A DNA stretch of 64,000 nt, taken from assembly GCF_014643915.1 (NCBI RefSeq), contig NZ_BMKE01000006.1:73107-137106 (forward strand), written 5' to 3'. The notes under the pieces were generated by a model. The model made no database searches. It was given only the letters and a program-made list of their open reading frames with translations, and was not told the DNA's origin. The translations under genes and the position numbers were made by a program. The first letter of the stretch is position 1. The number at the start of each line of letters is the position of its first letter. Positions 1 through 8,018 of this stretch are shown piece by piece. The DNA is from Oceanisphaera marina (GTDB taxonomy: Bacteria; Pseudomonadota; Gammaproteobacteria; Enterobacterales; Aeromonadaceae).

Positions 1-73
1 TATATTTCATCTCCTTACAGAAAAGATGTGAGGTGAAGCCTGAGCTTGCGTATCAAGCCTCTTTTACTTCGTC

Positions 74-94
74 TGCTTCCAGCTGACGGCTTAC
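74..94 (+). repeat. short heptamer array (3 units)
   Basis: Three adjacent heptamers, TGCTTCC, AGCTGAC and GGCTTAC, match the phased consensus NGCT(G/T)A(C/T) seen more clearly at 3236-3291. The array lies about 10 bases beyond the stop codon of the DUF3301 gene. Bases 1-73 hold nothing else I can name. Confidence 0.55.
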
Positions 95-103
95 TGTCAT
101 GTA

Positions 104-406
104 TTAAAGCATAGGTGACGGTGACTCGCGCAAGACGGGTACCGACACATTCAGCACTTTTACATGATGCAACCACAGCTTGCCTTCACTATGTTGCAGC
201 CCATCGTGACTGAATTCAAAGCGAAATTCTGCCAGCAGGCGCCCTTTTTTCCATTGATAGCGATAACGATACACGCTCAGCAGCTGAAATTGCTGCTGAC
301 GGCAATAGCGCTCCAGCCAAAGCCGGGCAAACTCGCTCTGGCGCCGCACCTGCCAGTATCCGGCCCCCAGCAGAAACAGCAATAACAGCCCCAGCAGCTC
401 GGTCAT
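104..406 (-). CDS. DUF3301 family small membrane-anchored protein
   Basis: A 100-residue protein. Residues 1-18 form a hydrophobic segment (LLGLLLLFLLGAGYW), followed by a basic stretch and a short soluble domain, so it is probably an N-terminally anchored inner-membrane protein. The sequence resembles the DUF3301 family, which in Vibrio and Aeromonas relatives sits next to a DUF3549 gene as it does here. Its ATG overlaps the stop of the upstream DUF3549 gene by four bases (ATGA), so the two are translationally coupled. No biochemical function is known to me. The family name is from memory of the sequence and context, the membrane segment from the sequence. Confidence 0.7.
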   Translation of the reverse strand: MTELLGLLLLFLLGAGYWQVRRQSEFARLWLERYCRQQQFQLLSVYRYRYQWKKGRLLAEFRFEFSHDGLQHSEGKLWLHHVKVLNVSVPVLRESPSPML

Positions 407-1437
407 GATGTGCCGCTGAACAAAGAACCCAGGGCGTTTTTCAAACGGGCAGACAAGGCTGTATTGTGCAGGTTGCCAAGAATAAGCGGCCGCAGCGCAG
501 GCAGAGAAACCAACTCGGCAAACAGGCCGTTAAACAGCTCGCCATGATGTTCGGCCAGTTGTTCCAGATAATTCAACAGCAGCGTTTCGTCCGTCAAATC
601 CTGCCACAGTCGTGCCGCCAGGCTCAGCATCAGCGGTTGGCTTGGGGCCAAGGCCAGCAAGGTGGCAATTTTTTGCTGTCGCTCGCCAGAGGTTGGGCTG
701 CCAGCGGTGGCACGCAGCAGCTGGGCAATGCGCTCCTGATTAGGTTGCTGACGCTCAAGCTCGGTGGTAATGGCACCCAGCAGCCGTTCGATCACGACCG
801 AAGGCAACGGCTGATGTTCACACTGGGTCAGCAGGGCATCCTGTACTGGCTGCGGTAGCTCAAGCAGGCGATCGGCCAGCGGTTGGCTTAATGCATTATC
901 TTGCTGCAGGCGCGCCGTTACATCGGCCAGCCCCTGTAGCCCTAGCTGTTGCCAGTCGTGTTGCTCGGGAGCCTGAATATAATCCCGTACTCCCTGAAAA
1001 AAGACCGAGGGGGGGAGAGTCAAATCCAGGCCCAGTCGTGCATGAAACGCGGCCAGTTTGTCTTGGGTGGGTTGAAAGGTAAACGGCGTTTGCGCCAGTC
1101 GCTGTTGCTGCTCGTCGGTCAGCTCGGCGGTAACGTCCTGACCCAGCTGTTCAACCAAGGCGGCTAAAAAGTGCTTGATGGCGCCATTGTTGAACAGACC
1201 GCGCTCATCCAGCGGTAATTTAAGAAACCACACATAAGGCTGGGCCTTGTGTTGTTGCTGCCAGTAGCACACCGCCAGCCAGGCATGCCGCTGCAAAGGC
1301 CAGGGATAGGGCCTTTGGTTGGCTTCAATGGCGGCAAAATCGTCATGATTTAATGGCTGCAGACGACGACCCAGATCATAAAGGCGAAACTCGGTGCCTG
1401 CCTGGGTTAAAAATTCACTCAAGGTATTTATTTGCAT
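403..1437 (-). CDS. DUF3549 family protein
   Basis: A 344-residue, mostly helical, glutamine- and leucine-rich soluble protein with no signal peptide or membrane segment. Its early motif, LSEFLTQAG with EFRLYDLGRR, is typical of the DUF3549 family of gammaproteobacteria. An AGGAG sits seven bases before the ATG. The downstream DUF3301 gene overlaps its stop. It is divergent from yqcC-truC across an 87-base gap, an arrangement conserved in marine gammaproteobacteria as far as I recall. No catalytic motif is visible and its role is unknown. Confidence 0.75.
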   Translation of the reverse strand: MQINTLSEFLTQAGTEFRLYDLGRRLQPLNHDDFAAIEANQRPYPWPLQRHAWLAVCYWQQQHKAQPYVWFLKLPLDERGLFNNGAIKHFLAALVEQLGQDVTAELTDEQQQRLAQTPFTFQPTQDKLAAFHARLGLDLTLPPSVFFQGVRDYIQAPEQHDWQQLGLQGLADVTARLQQDNALSQPLADRLLELPQPVQDALLTQCEHQPLPSVVIERLLGAITTELERQQPNQERIAQLLRATAGSPTSGERQQKIATLLALAPSQPLMLSLAARLWQDLTDETLLLNYLEQLAEHHGELFNGLFAELVSLPALRPLILGNLHNTALSARLKNALGSLFSGTS

Positions 1438-1524
1438 CGGTTTCTCCTGTCGAACAGCCGCCGATTATAGGGAGTCAAACGCCAAGATGGTATAGTAGGC
1501 GCGTGTTTTAAGAGGAGCAAATAG

Positions 1525-1860
1525 ATGTCAGCCGAGGTTGAAAAGCGGTTATATGCCATTGAACGAGAATTGAAAGCCTTGTCCTGGTGGCAAAGCGAGC
1601 CCCCCAGCGCCGCCGCACTCGCCAGCACAGAGCCTTTTTGTCTGGATACCCTGACCTTTAGCCAGTGGCTGCAATTTGTGCTCCTGGTACGGCTGCAGGC
1701 GATGCTGGAGGCGGGAGTGCCCTTGCCGAATAACATTTCGATTTATCCCATGGCGACCGAAAGTTTTAAACCTCTGGCGGTAGACACCCGCGCCCTTGAG
1801 GAGGCGATTGCCGGGCTTGATGAAACCTTGTCGGGCCAAGCGGTAGTACGTGAAGCATGA
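1525..1860 (+). CDS. yqcC: YqcC family protein
   Basis: A 111-residue acidic, helical protein of the YqcC family (E. coli YqcC is about 109 residues). A strong AGAGGAG precedes the ATG. Its stop overlaps the truC start (ATGA), so the two are translated as a coupled pair. The same yqcC-truC pairing occurs in E. coli, which supports the assignment. The helical-bundle family has a solved structure but no firm activity. Coupling to a tRNA pseudouridine synthase suggests, as inference only, a role near tRNA modification. Confidence 0.85.
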   Translation: MSAEVEKRLYAIERELKALSWWQSEPPSAAALASTEPFCLDTLTFSQWLQFVLLVRLQAMLEAGVPLPNNISIYPMATESFKPLAVDTRALEEAIAGLDETLSGQAVVREA

Positions 1861-2600
1861 GCGTCGATATTATTTATGAAGATGAATCTTTGGTGGCCAT
1901 CAATAAAGAAGCGGGGCTCCTGGTGCATCGCAGTTGGTTGGATAAAGGCGAAACGCGCTTTGCCATGCAGCTCACCCGGGACGCGGTGGGTTGCCATGTG
2001 TTTCCGGTACATCGGCTGGACAGACCCACGTCGGGGGTATTGCTGTTTGCCAAGAGTGCCGCCGTGGCGCGTAGCTTGACCGAGGCGTTTACCGAACATA
2101 AGGTCAGCAAGCAATATCTGGCGGTGGTGCGCGGTTATCTACCCGAGCAGGGCACCCTGGATTATGCCTTGAGCTTTCAGCCCGATGCCATTGCCGATAA
2201 ATTTGCCGATCTCGACAAGCCCCCGCAAGAGGCCATTACCCATTGGCAGAATCTGGCGCAGGTGGAGCTGCCGTTCGCGGTCTCGAAAAAGCATCCCAGT
2301 ACCCGTTACAGTCTGGTGCGGTTGACGCCACAAACCGGGCGCAAGCATCAATTGCGCCGACACATGGCGCATTTATTTCATCCCATAGTGGGTGACACCA
2401 CCCATGGAGAGGGGCGTCATAATCGTTTTTTTCGTCAGCAATATGACTGCCATCGCATGCTGCTGCATGCTGATCGCTTGTCGTTACTCCATCCGGTCAC
2501 TCAGGCGCCCCTGCAACTGAACGCGTCGCTGGATGCCGATTGGCAGCATATTGTTGAAGAATTTAATTGGCAGGCAGTAACAGCAAGCTATCAGCGATAA
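1857..2600 (+). CDS. truC: tRNA pseudouridine(65) synthase TruC
   Basis: An RluA-family pseudouridine synthase of 247 residues that isomerises U65 in tRNA-Ile and tRNA-Asp. The catalytic motif HRLDRPTSG is at residues 52-60, with the nucleophilic aspartate at D55. The family motifs LVRLTPQTGRKHQLRRH and PIVGDTTHG follow. It is longer by length alone than stand-alone RluA because of the TruC C-terminal part. It overlaps yqcC by four bases. The last few codons, including the TAA, fall inside a heptamer repeat array (2576-2617), so the C-terminal VTASYQR is probably repeat-derived. Confidence 0.93.
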   Translation: MSVDIIYEDESLVAINKEAGLLVHRSWLDKGETRFAMQLTRDAVGCHVFPVHRLDRPTSGVLLFAKSAAVARSLTEAFTEHKVSKQYLAVVRGYLPEQGTLDYALSFQPDAIADKFADLDKPPQEAITHWQNLAQVELPFAVSKKHPSTRYSLVRLTPQTGRKHQLRRHMAHLFHPIVGDTTHGEGRHNRFFRQQYDCHRMLLHADRLSLLHPVTQAPLQLNASLDADWQHIVEEFNWQAVTASYQR

Positions 2601-2617
2601 GCTTTCAGCTGTCAGAA
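2576..2617 (-). repeat. phased heptamer array overlapping the truC 3' end
   Basis: Read on the minus strand, in phase: TTCTGAC, AGCTGAA, AGCTTAT, CGCTGAT, AGCTTGC, TGTTACT. These follow the consensus NGCT(G/T)A(C/T). The array starts inside truC, covers its TAA (2598-2600) and continues about 17 bases past it. Orientation is opposite to the array at 3236-3291. Confidence 0.7.
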
Positions 2618-2730
2618 AAAGCAGGCTCGTTTTTTACGCTGGAGGATGGCGCGAAGGCATATGAAACGCTGGCGTCTCGGGTTATGCTATTTTTCAATAG
2701 CTTAGCAACGAAGTATTAACAGGAGTAACC

Positions 2731-3171
2731 ATGGCGGCAGTAGATATTATAGTGGGTAGCGTGTATGGCTCGGCCTTCTCGGTTGCCGAAACGCTGGAAG
2801 AAGCCCTGGTGGGTGCCGGCCACGAGGTCACGCTGCATGAAGAGGCCGAGTTATCGGATCTGGATACTGGCCATTTCTGGCTGTGGGTAACCTCAACCAC
2901 GGGTCAGGGAGAGCTGCCACCCAACTTGTTGCCGTTATTTGAAGAAATGCGCGAACGTTGTCCCCCCATGCCCCAGTTGCGGTATGCGCTGGCCACCCTG
3001 GGTGACAGTAGTTATGAAGATTTTTGCGGGGCCGGCGTACAAGTGGACGCGCTGTTACAAGAACTGCAGGCACAAGCGGTGACCGACGGTCTGGAGGTAG
3101 ATGCCAGCGAGACCCTGGATCCGGAAGAGCCGGCTCTGATATGGCTCAGCAGCTGGATAGAGAAGATTTAA
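2731..3171 (+). CDS. yqcA: flavodoxin (YqcA/MioC type)
   Basis: A 146-residue short-chain flavodoxin. The FMN phosphate-binding loop region is near the N-terminus (GSVYGSAFSVAE). TSTTGQGELPPNL around residues 55-67 and LGDSSYEDFCGAG around 91-103 are the isoalloxazine-contacting loops typical of MioC/YqcA. It carries electrons as an FMN protein in the cytosol. In E. coli yqcA is next to truC-yqcC, which favours YqcA over MioC, although the two families are close. It starts 130 bases after truC with an ACAGGAGTAACC ribosome site, and is followed by a strong terminator. Confidence 0.82.
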   Translation: MAAVDIIVGSVYGSAFSVAETLEEALVGAGHEVTLHEEAELSDLDTGHFWLWVTSTTGQGELPPNLLPLFEEMRERCPPMPQLRYALATLGDSSYEDFCGAGVQVDALLQELQAQAVTDGLEVDASETLDPEEPALIWLSSWIEKI

Positions 3172-3194
3172 TCCAGCACCAGGAAAACAAAAAT

Positions 3195-3229
3195 AAAAAG
3201 CACCGTTCCCAAAGGCTCGGTGCTTTTTT
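3195..3229 (+). terminator. intrinsic terminator after yqcA
   Basis: Stem AAAAAGCACCG / CGGTGCTTTTT with a 12-base loop and a run of T. It follows the flavodoxin stop by 24 bases. The A-run on the other side makes it potentially bidirectional for the convergent ddh gene. Confidence 0.9.
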
Positions 3230-3235
3230 ATGTTT

Positions 3236-3291
3236 AGCTGACAGCTGACAGCTGACAGCTGACAGCTTATCGCTGATGGCTTACCGCTTTT
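3236..3291 (+). repeat. tandem heptamer array (8 units)
   Basis: Eight adjacent heptamers in strict phase: AGCTGAC four times, then AGCTTAT, CGCTGAT, GGCTTAC and CGCTTTT. The first four copies are identical and the rest drift, giving the consensus NGCT(G/T)A(C/T). It fills the space between the yqcA terminator and the stop codon of ddh (3292). It is the clearest member of a dispersed family (74-94, 2576-2617, 21563-21597, 27118-27138, 54546-54573). Confidence 0.9.
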
Positions 3292-4278
3292 TTAAAGCAT
3301 TTCTTTGCGCAGTTGTGCCGGGGTTTTAGGCGACAGCAAGCCCGGGGCTACGTCGAACACGGTTTTGGCACCGGTTTCGCCAGCCTGGCTCAGTTTGTAC
3401 ACTGCGCGGGCATAGGCCACCAATACGCTGGAAGTGAACTCCGGGTTGCTGCCCAGCTTCAGTGAAAACTCCAGCACCTGTTTGGTGTTGTCGCTACCGC
3501 TTTCACCGCTGCGGATCACAAAGCCGCCGTGGGGCATGCTGCTGTGCTGCTCGGCAAAAGTGTGTTGATCGATGAAGTTGACCGTGGTGTCGTAGTCGGC
3601 GAAATAGTCCGGCATGGTGACGATGGTATTACGCACGGTGTCGGCATCGGCGCCGTCTTCCAGCACGATAAAACATTCACGGGTATGTTTTTCTCGGGTG
3701 GTTAACTGAGGCAGCTCGCCATTGCGCACCCGGGCCATGGCCGGTTCGGAAGGCAGGGTATATTGCACACCGGATTTAACGCCCGCCACGCGGCGCACCG
3801 CATCCGAGTGACCCTGGCTCAAACCCTTGCCCCAGAAGGTATAGGTTTCGCCCTGGGGCAAAATGGCTTCACCAAACAGGCGATTCAGCGAAAACAGGCC
3901 AGGATCCCAGCCCACAGACAGCAGGGCAACCTTGCCGGCAGCCTGTGCAGGCTGGTCCAGTGCGGCGAAGTATTCCGGAATTTTGGCATGGGTATCAAAG
4001 CTGTCAACGATGTTGAACATGCCAGCCAGGTCGGGGCCTTGCTCGGGAAGGTCGGATTTGGAGCCGCCACACAAAATCAGCACATCGATATCGTTCTGAA
4101 ACTGTTCTATATCGGCCATCGCATGAACGGGTACCGAGCTGTCGAGCAATTCTACGCTGGCGGGGTCGCGGCGGCTGAATACGGCAACCAGACGCATGTC
4201 GGGACTTTGTTGGATCGCGGCTTCGGCACCACGGCCGAGATTGCCATAGCCGGCGATGGCGATGTTTATTTGTGTCAT
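3292..4278 (-). CDS. ddh: meso-diaminopimelate D-dehydrogenase
   Basis: A 328-residue NADPH-dependent enzyme that aminates tetrahydrodipicolinate directly to meso-diaminopimelate, the one-step lysine/peptidoglycan branch. The Rossmann motif GYGNLGRG begins at residue 10. Family signatures CGGSKSDLP, SFDTH, GWDPGLFSLNR and GKGLSQGHSDAVRR follow, the last two lining the DAP pocket. Length is close to the 320-326 residues of the Corynebacterium and Ureibacillus enzymes. I chose the ATG at 4278, seven bases after AAGG, over an in-frame TTG directly upstream. It is preceded by a leader with competing inverted repeats. It is unusual in this group, and dapD of the succinylase route lies 6 kb away. 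Confidence 0.92.
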   Translation of the reverse strand: MTQINIAIAGYGNLGRGAEAAIQQSPDMRLVAVFSRRDPASVELLDSSVPVHAMADIEQFQNDIDVLILCGGSKSDLPEQGPDLAGMFNIVDSFDTHAKIPEYFAALDQPAQAAGKVALLSVGWDPGLFSLNRLFGEAILPQGETYTFWGKGLSQGHSDAVRRVAGVKSGVQYTLPSEPAMARVRNGELPQLTTREKHTRECFIVLEDGADADTVRNTIVTMPDYFADYDTTVNFIDQHTFAEQHSSMPHGGFVIRSGESGSDNTKQVLEFSLKLGSNPEFTSSVLVAYARAVYKLSQAGETGAKTVFDVAPGLLSPKTPAQLRKEML

Positions 4279-4337
4279 CAATCAACCTTATGTTTCTAGC
4301 TAGCAGTATTTGTATGTATTTGTGGTAGTGAACCAAG

Positions 4338-4480
4338 GCTACAAATGCAGTGTCGAGACAGCCAATCAAGGCGTAAAGATGCTTAAACCTGTTACGTTTC
4401 CATTGCTTATCAGGCGGTTGCAGTGGTTGAACCGCCTATTTATGCCATTTGGCTGCATTTGTAACAGGGGGATATTATCA
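4338..4480 (-). promoter_or_regulatory. structured promoter/leader region of ddh
   Basis: On the minus strand an extended -10, TGaTAATAT (4480-4472), precedes a region of nested inverted repeats. CCTGTTAC (4468-4461) can pair with GTAACAGG (4395-4388). The overlapping TACAAATGCAG (4463-4453) can pair with CTGCATTTGTA (4350-4340). A third hairpin, GGCGGTT/AACCGCC (4413-4436), lies between. The first two pairings share three bases and compete. Whether transcription starts early enough to include all of the first arm is uncertain, so these could instead be DNA operator sites. Confidence 0.4.
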
Positions 4481-4509
4481 TTGAAACCGCGTTACTGCAT
4501 ACCGGCGCC

Positions 4510-5343
4510 TTAGTGTTTGGTGCTGCGAATACCGCCTGCTTCAATCACTATATGGCCTTGCTTGTACAAGCCGCCAATGGCTTTCTTGAAGGTGCCCTTG
4601 CTGATGCCAAACAAACGGAAAATGGTATCCGGGTCTGTTTTATCGTTTACCTGCATGGTGCCACCGGCACGCTCCAGCTTGTCGAGTACCGCCTGGGCGG
4701 CATCATCAACCTTGCCTGGGCCGGGTTTGAACAGAACCAGATCGATTTTTCCGTCGTCACGAACCTGTTTGACATAGCCCTTGGTGCTCAGGCCCATGGG
4801 GATGCGACCCGAAATATCCGAGCGGAACAACATGCCCCAAAACCGGTTTTCTACCACAGCCTTGAACCCCAGGGGAGTTTGCTCGGCGACCAGCAAATCC
4901 ACTTCTTGGCCTGGTTGGTAGGTGGGAAACTCGCGGCTGAGAAAGCTGTCCAGTTTGCTGCTGGCGACCATGCGACCTTCGTGATCCAGATACAGGTACA
5001 CCACATAGTGGCGACCGGTCTCCATGGGTCTGGCCTGGCTGCGTTGCGGCACAAAAATATCTTTCTTCATGCCCCAGTCAAGAAACGCACCCAGACGATT
5101 GGTGGTCACCACTTTTAATGAGGCAAACTGCTTCACTCGGGCTTTGGGTGTTTCCGTGGTAATGACCGGCTCTTGATCCGAGTCCAGATAGATGAAAACG
5201 GCTATCTCATCACCAGGCTGACAATCGGTTGGCAACTGGCGCCGCGGCAAAAATGTCTCGCCGTATTCTCCCGCATCCAGCCAGCCGCCTTTATCGTCTA
5301 ATCGTAACAGGGGCAGGGTATTGTTATCGCCAAGCTTGATCAT
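4510..5343 (-). CDS. cvfB: CvfB family S1-like RNA-binding protein
   Basis: A 277-residue cytosolic protein of the CvfB/YitL family, made of three S1-like OB folds and a C-terminal winged helix. Visible S1-type landmarks are LGAFLDWGMKKDIFVP around residues 84-99 and a later LVAEQTPLGFKAVVENRFWGMLF. The winged-helix end reads DTIFRLFGISKGTFKKAIGGLYKQG. Family members bind RNA and affect virulence-gene expression in Staphylococcus; the role in gammaproteobacteria is not defined. It reads toward ddh with a 230-base gap that contains the probable ddh promoter, so the two are likely separate units. Confidence 0.88.
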   Translation of the reverse strand: MIKLGDNNTLPLLRLDDKGGWLDAGEYGETFLPRRQLPTDCQPGDEIAVFIYLDSDQEPVITTETPKARVKQFASLKVVTTNRLGAFLDWGMKKDIFVPQRSQARPMETGRHYVVYLYLDHEGRMVASSKLDSFLSREFPTYQPGQEVDLLVAEQTPLGFKAVVENRFWGMLFRSDISGRIPMGLSTKGYVKQVRDDGKIDLVLFKPGPGKVDDAAQAVLDKLERAGGTMQVNDKTDPDTIFRLFGISKGTFKKAIGGLYKQGHIVIEAGGIRSTKH

Positions 5344-5657
5344 GAGTACTACCGTATTTATAAAAAAACGATTTTAGCCCGAGCTGCCGCTAAAGGCCAC
5401 CATTGTGCGCCTAAACATGTTTGGTGAATGAGAATGGATCCGAACGCCTAATCTTTAGGGTTAATCGTTTTAATTCAACTGATTATGCCTCTTTTTTGCC
5501 CTTGTGATTCTTGATTTTTTATTGTCGAATCGCCCATGAATACTGCTACACTCGACAGGCCGCACTTGAGTATTAAGCGAGCAGCTGATGTGTGATTCTC
5601 TTTGGGAAAACACCGCCTTGAAGTATCCCTCCGTCCTTGAGCAGGAGCGACCATTAA
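5344..5657. other. 314-base divergent intergenic region
   Basis: This AT-rich space separates the divergent cvfB and permease genes. The one plausible element I see is an extended -10, TGCTACACT (ending 5552), with TTGTCG at 5522-5527 as a distant -35 (19-base spacer), pointing toward the permease. No RNA gene or credible small ORF is visible. Confidence 0.4.
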
Positions 5658-7541
5658 ATGAATCACGAACAGATCATCATTATTGTCATTCTGATCAGCA
5701 CAGTGCTGATGTTTTTATGGGGTCGCTGGCGTCACGACATGGTGGCGGCGGGCTCTTTGCTGGCCTGTATTTTAACCGGACTGGTGCCGGCCGAGGTGGC
5801 TTTTGATGGCTTCAGCCATCCTGCGGTGGTGACTGTGGCCTGCGTGCTGGTATTAAGCAAGGGCCTGCAAAGCTCGGGGGCCGTCGATGTGCTGACGCGC
5901 TGGTTGCTGCCCTCGAACGCGGGAGCGACCCTGTCGATTGCGGCCCTGACGGCACTGGGTGCCGTGTTGTCTGCCTTTATGAATAACGTGGGTGCCTTGG
6001 CGCTGTTGATGCCGGTGGCGGTACAGATGGCGCGGCGCCAGCAGATCCCAACCGGCAAGGTGTTAATGCCGCTGTCTTTTGGCACCATACTCGGTGGCAT
6101 GACGACCCTGATTGGTACGCCGCCCAACCTGATCGTCTCGGGTTTTCGCCAGGCCAGTGGTGAGGGCATGTTCGGCATGTTTGACTTTACGCCAGTGGGA
6201 CTGGTGGTAGCGACGGTAGGGGTGAGTTTTGTGGCGCTGATAGGCTGGCGCATCGTGCCGGGGCGAAAGCAGGGCGGTGCCGACAGCTTTGACTCGGGCG
6301 CCTATACCACAGAGGCAAGAGTACCAGCGGGATGCAAGGCCGAAGGCATGACGCTGCGCGAAATAGAGCAGGCTCTGGTTGAAGCGGATGCTCAGGTATT
6401 GGGGCTGGTACGTAATGAGGTACGGGTGACCACCCCCAGCCCCCGTCGTCGTGCGCGAGCCGGTGATATTCTGATGCTGGAAGCGGAAGCCGAAACCCTG
6501 GCCAGTGCCTTGTCCAGTCTGGGTCTGAAACTGGAAGAAGCCAAGGCAACCCGGGATGAAAAAGAAAAGGAAAAAGCCAGGGAAGACGGAAAAAATGGCA
6601 CTCAGAACGCCGTTGCCGCGGCTCAGGAAATCGAAGCCGATAAAAGTGATAAAGCGGCGGATGACACCAGCAGTGACGCGAATGACGAAGTGGTGCTGAT
6701 GGAGCTGGTGGTATTGCCCAGTTCCGGCTTGCTGGGGCGAAACGCCACCGGCATTCAGCTGAGAACCAGTTATGGTATTAACCTGCTGGCCATATCGCGC
6801 CAGGGCAAGCGTTCGGTCAAGCGACTGCGGGCCCAGCCTTTTCGAGCCGGTGATCTGTTGATGATGCAGGGCGGGCCGGAAGCCATTGCCGAGTTTGCTT
6901 CCAGCACCGGCTGTGTGCCGCTGGCCGAGCGTGAACTGCGCATTCCCGACAAACGCATGGCGTTGCTGGCCACCGTGATTATGGCGGCGTCGGTATTGGC
7001 GGCGGCGGTTGGTTTGTTACCGGCCGCCGTGTCGTTTGCCGCCGGGGTGCTGCTATCCATGGTGGTGCGTACCGTGCCGCCGCGTTCGGTTTATAGTGCC
7101 ATCGACTGGCCGGTGATCGTGCTGTTGGGCGCATTGATCCCGGTGGCGCAGGCCATGGAGTCGAGTGGTACGGCCGAGTTGATTGCCAACCTGTTATTGA
7201 ATGGCGTCGCTCAGGGGCATGCCACCATAGCACTGGCGCTGATCCTGGTGGTCACCATGAACCTGTCGGACTTGATGAATAATGCGGCAACGGCGGCGGT
7301 CATGTGCCCCATTGCCATTGGTACCGCCAACCAGCTGGGAGTGAGCATGGATCCCTTTTTAATGGCGGTGGCCATTGGTGGTTCCTGTGCCTTTTTAACA
7401 CCGATTGGCCATCAGAATAACACCCTGATACTGGGCCCTGGCGGGTTTCGCTTTGGCGATTACTGGCGGTTGGGATTACCGCTGGATATCCTGGTGATAC
7501 TGGTCACCATACCTATGTTACTCTGGGTCTGGCCGCTGTAA
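5658..7541 (+). CDS. SLC13-family anion permease with two RCK_C domains
   Basis: A 627-residue inner-membrane transporter of the ArsB/NhaD-SLC13 superfamily, probably sodium-coupled uptake of an anion such as sulfate or a dicarboxylate. Hydrophobic helices occupy residues 1-200 and 430-627. The paired substrate/ion hairpins are visible as FMNNVGALA (107-115) with TLIGTPPN (150-157), and LMNNAATAAVMC with LTPIGHQNNTL. Between the halves lie two TrkA-C (RCK_C) domains, about 215-290 and 345-420, usually ligand-sensing. They are joined by a highly charged Lys/Glu/Asp linker at 293-344. GCAGGAG precedes the ATG. The substrate cannot be read from sequence. Confidence 0.85.
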   Translation: MNHEQIIIIVILISTVLMFLWGRWRHDMVAAGSLLACILTGLVPAEVAFDGFSHPAVVTVACVLVLSKGLQSSGAVDVLTRWLLPSNAGATLSIAALTALGAVLSAFMNNVGALALLMPVAVQMARRQQIPTGKVLMPLSFGTILGGMTTLIGTPPNLIVSGFRQASGEGMFGMFDFTPVGLVVATVGVSFVALIGWRIVPGRKQGGADSFDSGAYTTEARVPAGCKAEGMTLREIEQALVEADAQVLGLVRNEVRVTTPSPRRRARAGDILMLEAEAETLASALSSLGLKLEEAKATRDEKEKEKAREDGKNGTQNAVAAAQEIEADKSDKAADDTSSDANDEVVLMELVVLPSSGLLGRNATGIQLRTSYGINLLAISRQGKRSVKRLRAQPFRAGDLLMMQGGPEAIAEFASSTGCVPLAERELRIPDKRMALLATVIMAASVLAAAVGLLPAAVSFAAGVLLSMVVRTVPPRSVYSAIDWPVIVLLGALIPVAQAMESSGTAELIANLLLNGVAQGHATIALALILVVTMNLSDLMNNAATAAVMCPIAIGTANQLGVSMDPFLMAVAIGGSCAFLTPIGHQNNTLILGPGGFRFGDYWRLGLPLDILVILVTIPMLLWVWPL

Positions 7542-7595
7542 TGTGTGGGTTGTAACGCTTAAGGCGTAAGCACCAGGTAAATTGAGGAGGCAAAC

Positions 7596-7877
7596 ATGCA
7601 GAATGAGTTGAATAACAAGGTAGTGCTGGAAGTGTTTGATAAAATCCGCCGTTTTGGCGAACCCTACGAAGAAGGACACATGCTGGATGGCGTAGTGGCC
7701 AGCAGCGACTTTGACGGTTACAGCGTGGTGTTGTCCGGCAGTGGCGTGACCTTGCAGCTGAATTTCCATCAAAGCTACCAGTTTGACTACAGCAGCGAAA
7801 AGCTGAAAAGCCAGTTTATGGACAAGATTGACTATATTCACCGTCATTACAATGACCGCGAACGAGGCGAGGAATAA
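7596..7877 (+). CDS. DUF3081-like small protein
   Basis: A 93-residue soluble protein that resembles the DUF3081 family of Vibrio and Shewanella (N-terminal NELNNKVVLEVFDKIRRFG, then DFDGYSVVL and LQLNFHQSYQFDY). GAGGAG lies upstream of the ATG. It starts 54 bases after the permease in the same direction and may be co-transcribed with it; a strong bidirectional terminator follows. No function is known to me. The family assignment is from memory and is moderate. Confidence 0.65.
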   Translation: MQNELNNKVVLEVFDKIRRFGEPYEEGHMLDGVVASSDFDGYSVVLSGSGVTLQLNFHQSYQFDYSSEKLKSQFMDKIDYIHRHYNDRERGEE

Positions 7878-7934
7878 GCCCTGCTTTAGAGTGCCGGTAA
7901 TCTTGAAGTGTTTGGCAGATAAGGCTAACCGATC

Positions 7935-7970
7935 AAAAAAGCACCGAACCTGCCAGTTCGGTGCTTTTTT
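7935..7970. terminator. bidirectional terminator between convergent genes
   Basis: AAAAAAGCACCGAAC / GTTCGGTGCTTTTTT forms a long perfect stem with A and T tails on either side, between the DUF3081-like gene and dbpA. Confidence 0.9.
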
Positions 7971-8018
7971 AGTGTGTTAGCCAGGCGCCAGCATGGTCTG
8001 GTGGTGCTTCACTGGCTC

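Noticed and set aside
3236-3291. CRISPR array
   Set aside because: Repeats are 7 bases and directly tandem, with no spacers, and no cas genes are present.
4282-4509. Lysine riboswitch upstream of ddh
   Set aside because: None of the conserved lysine-aptamer blocks is present; only the inverted repeats described.
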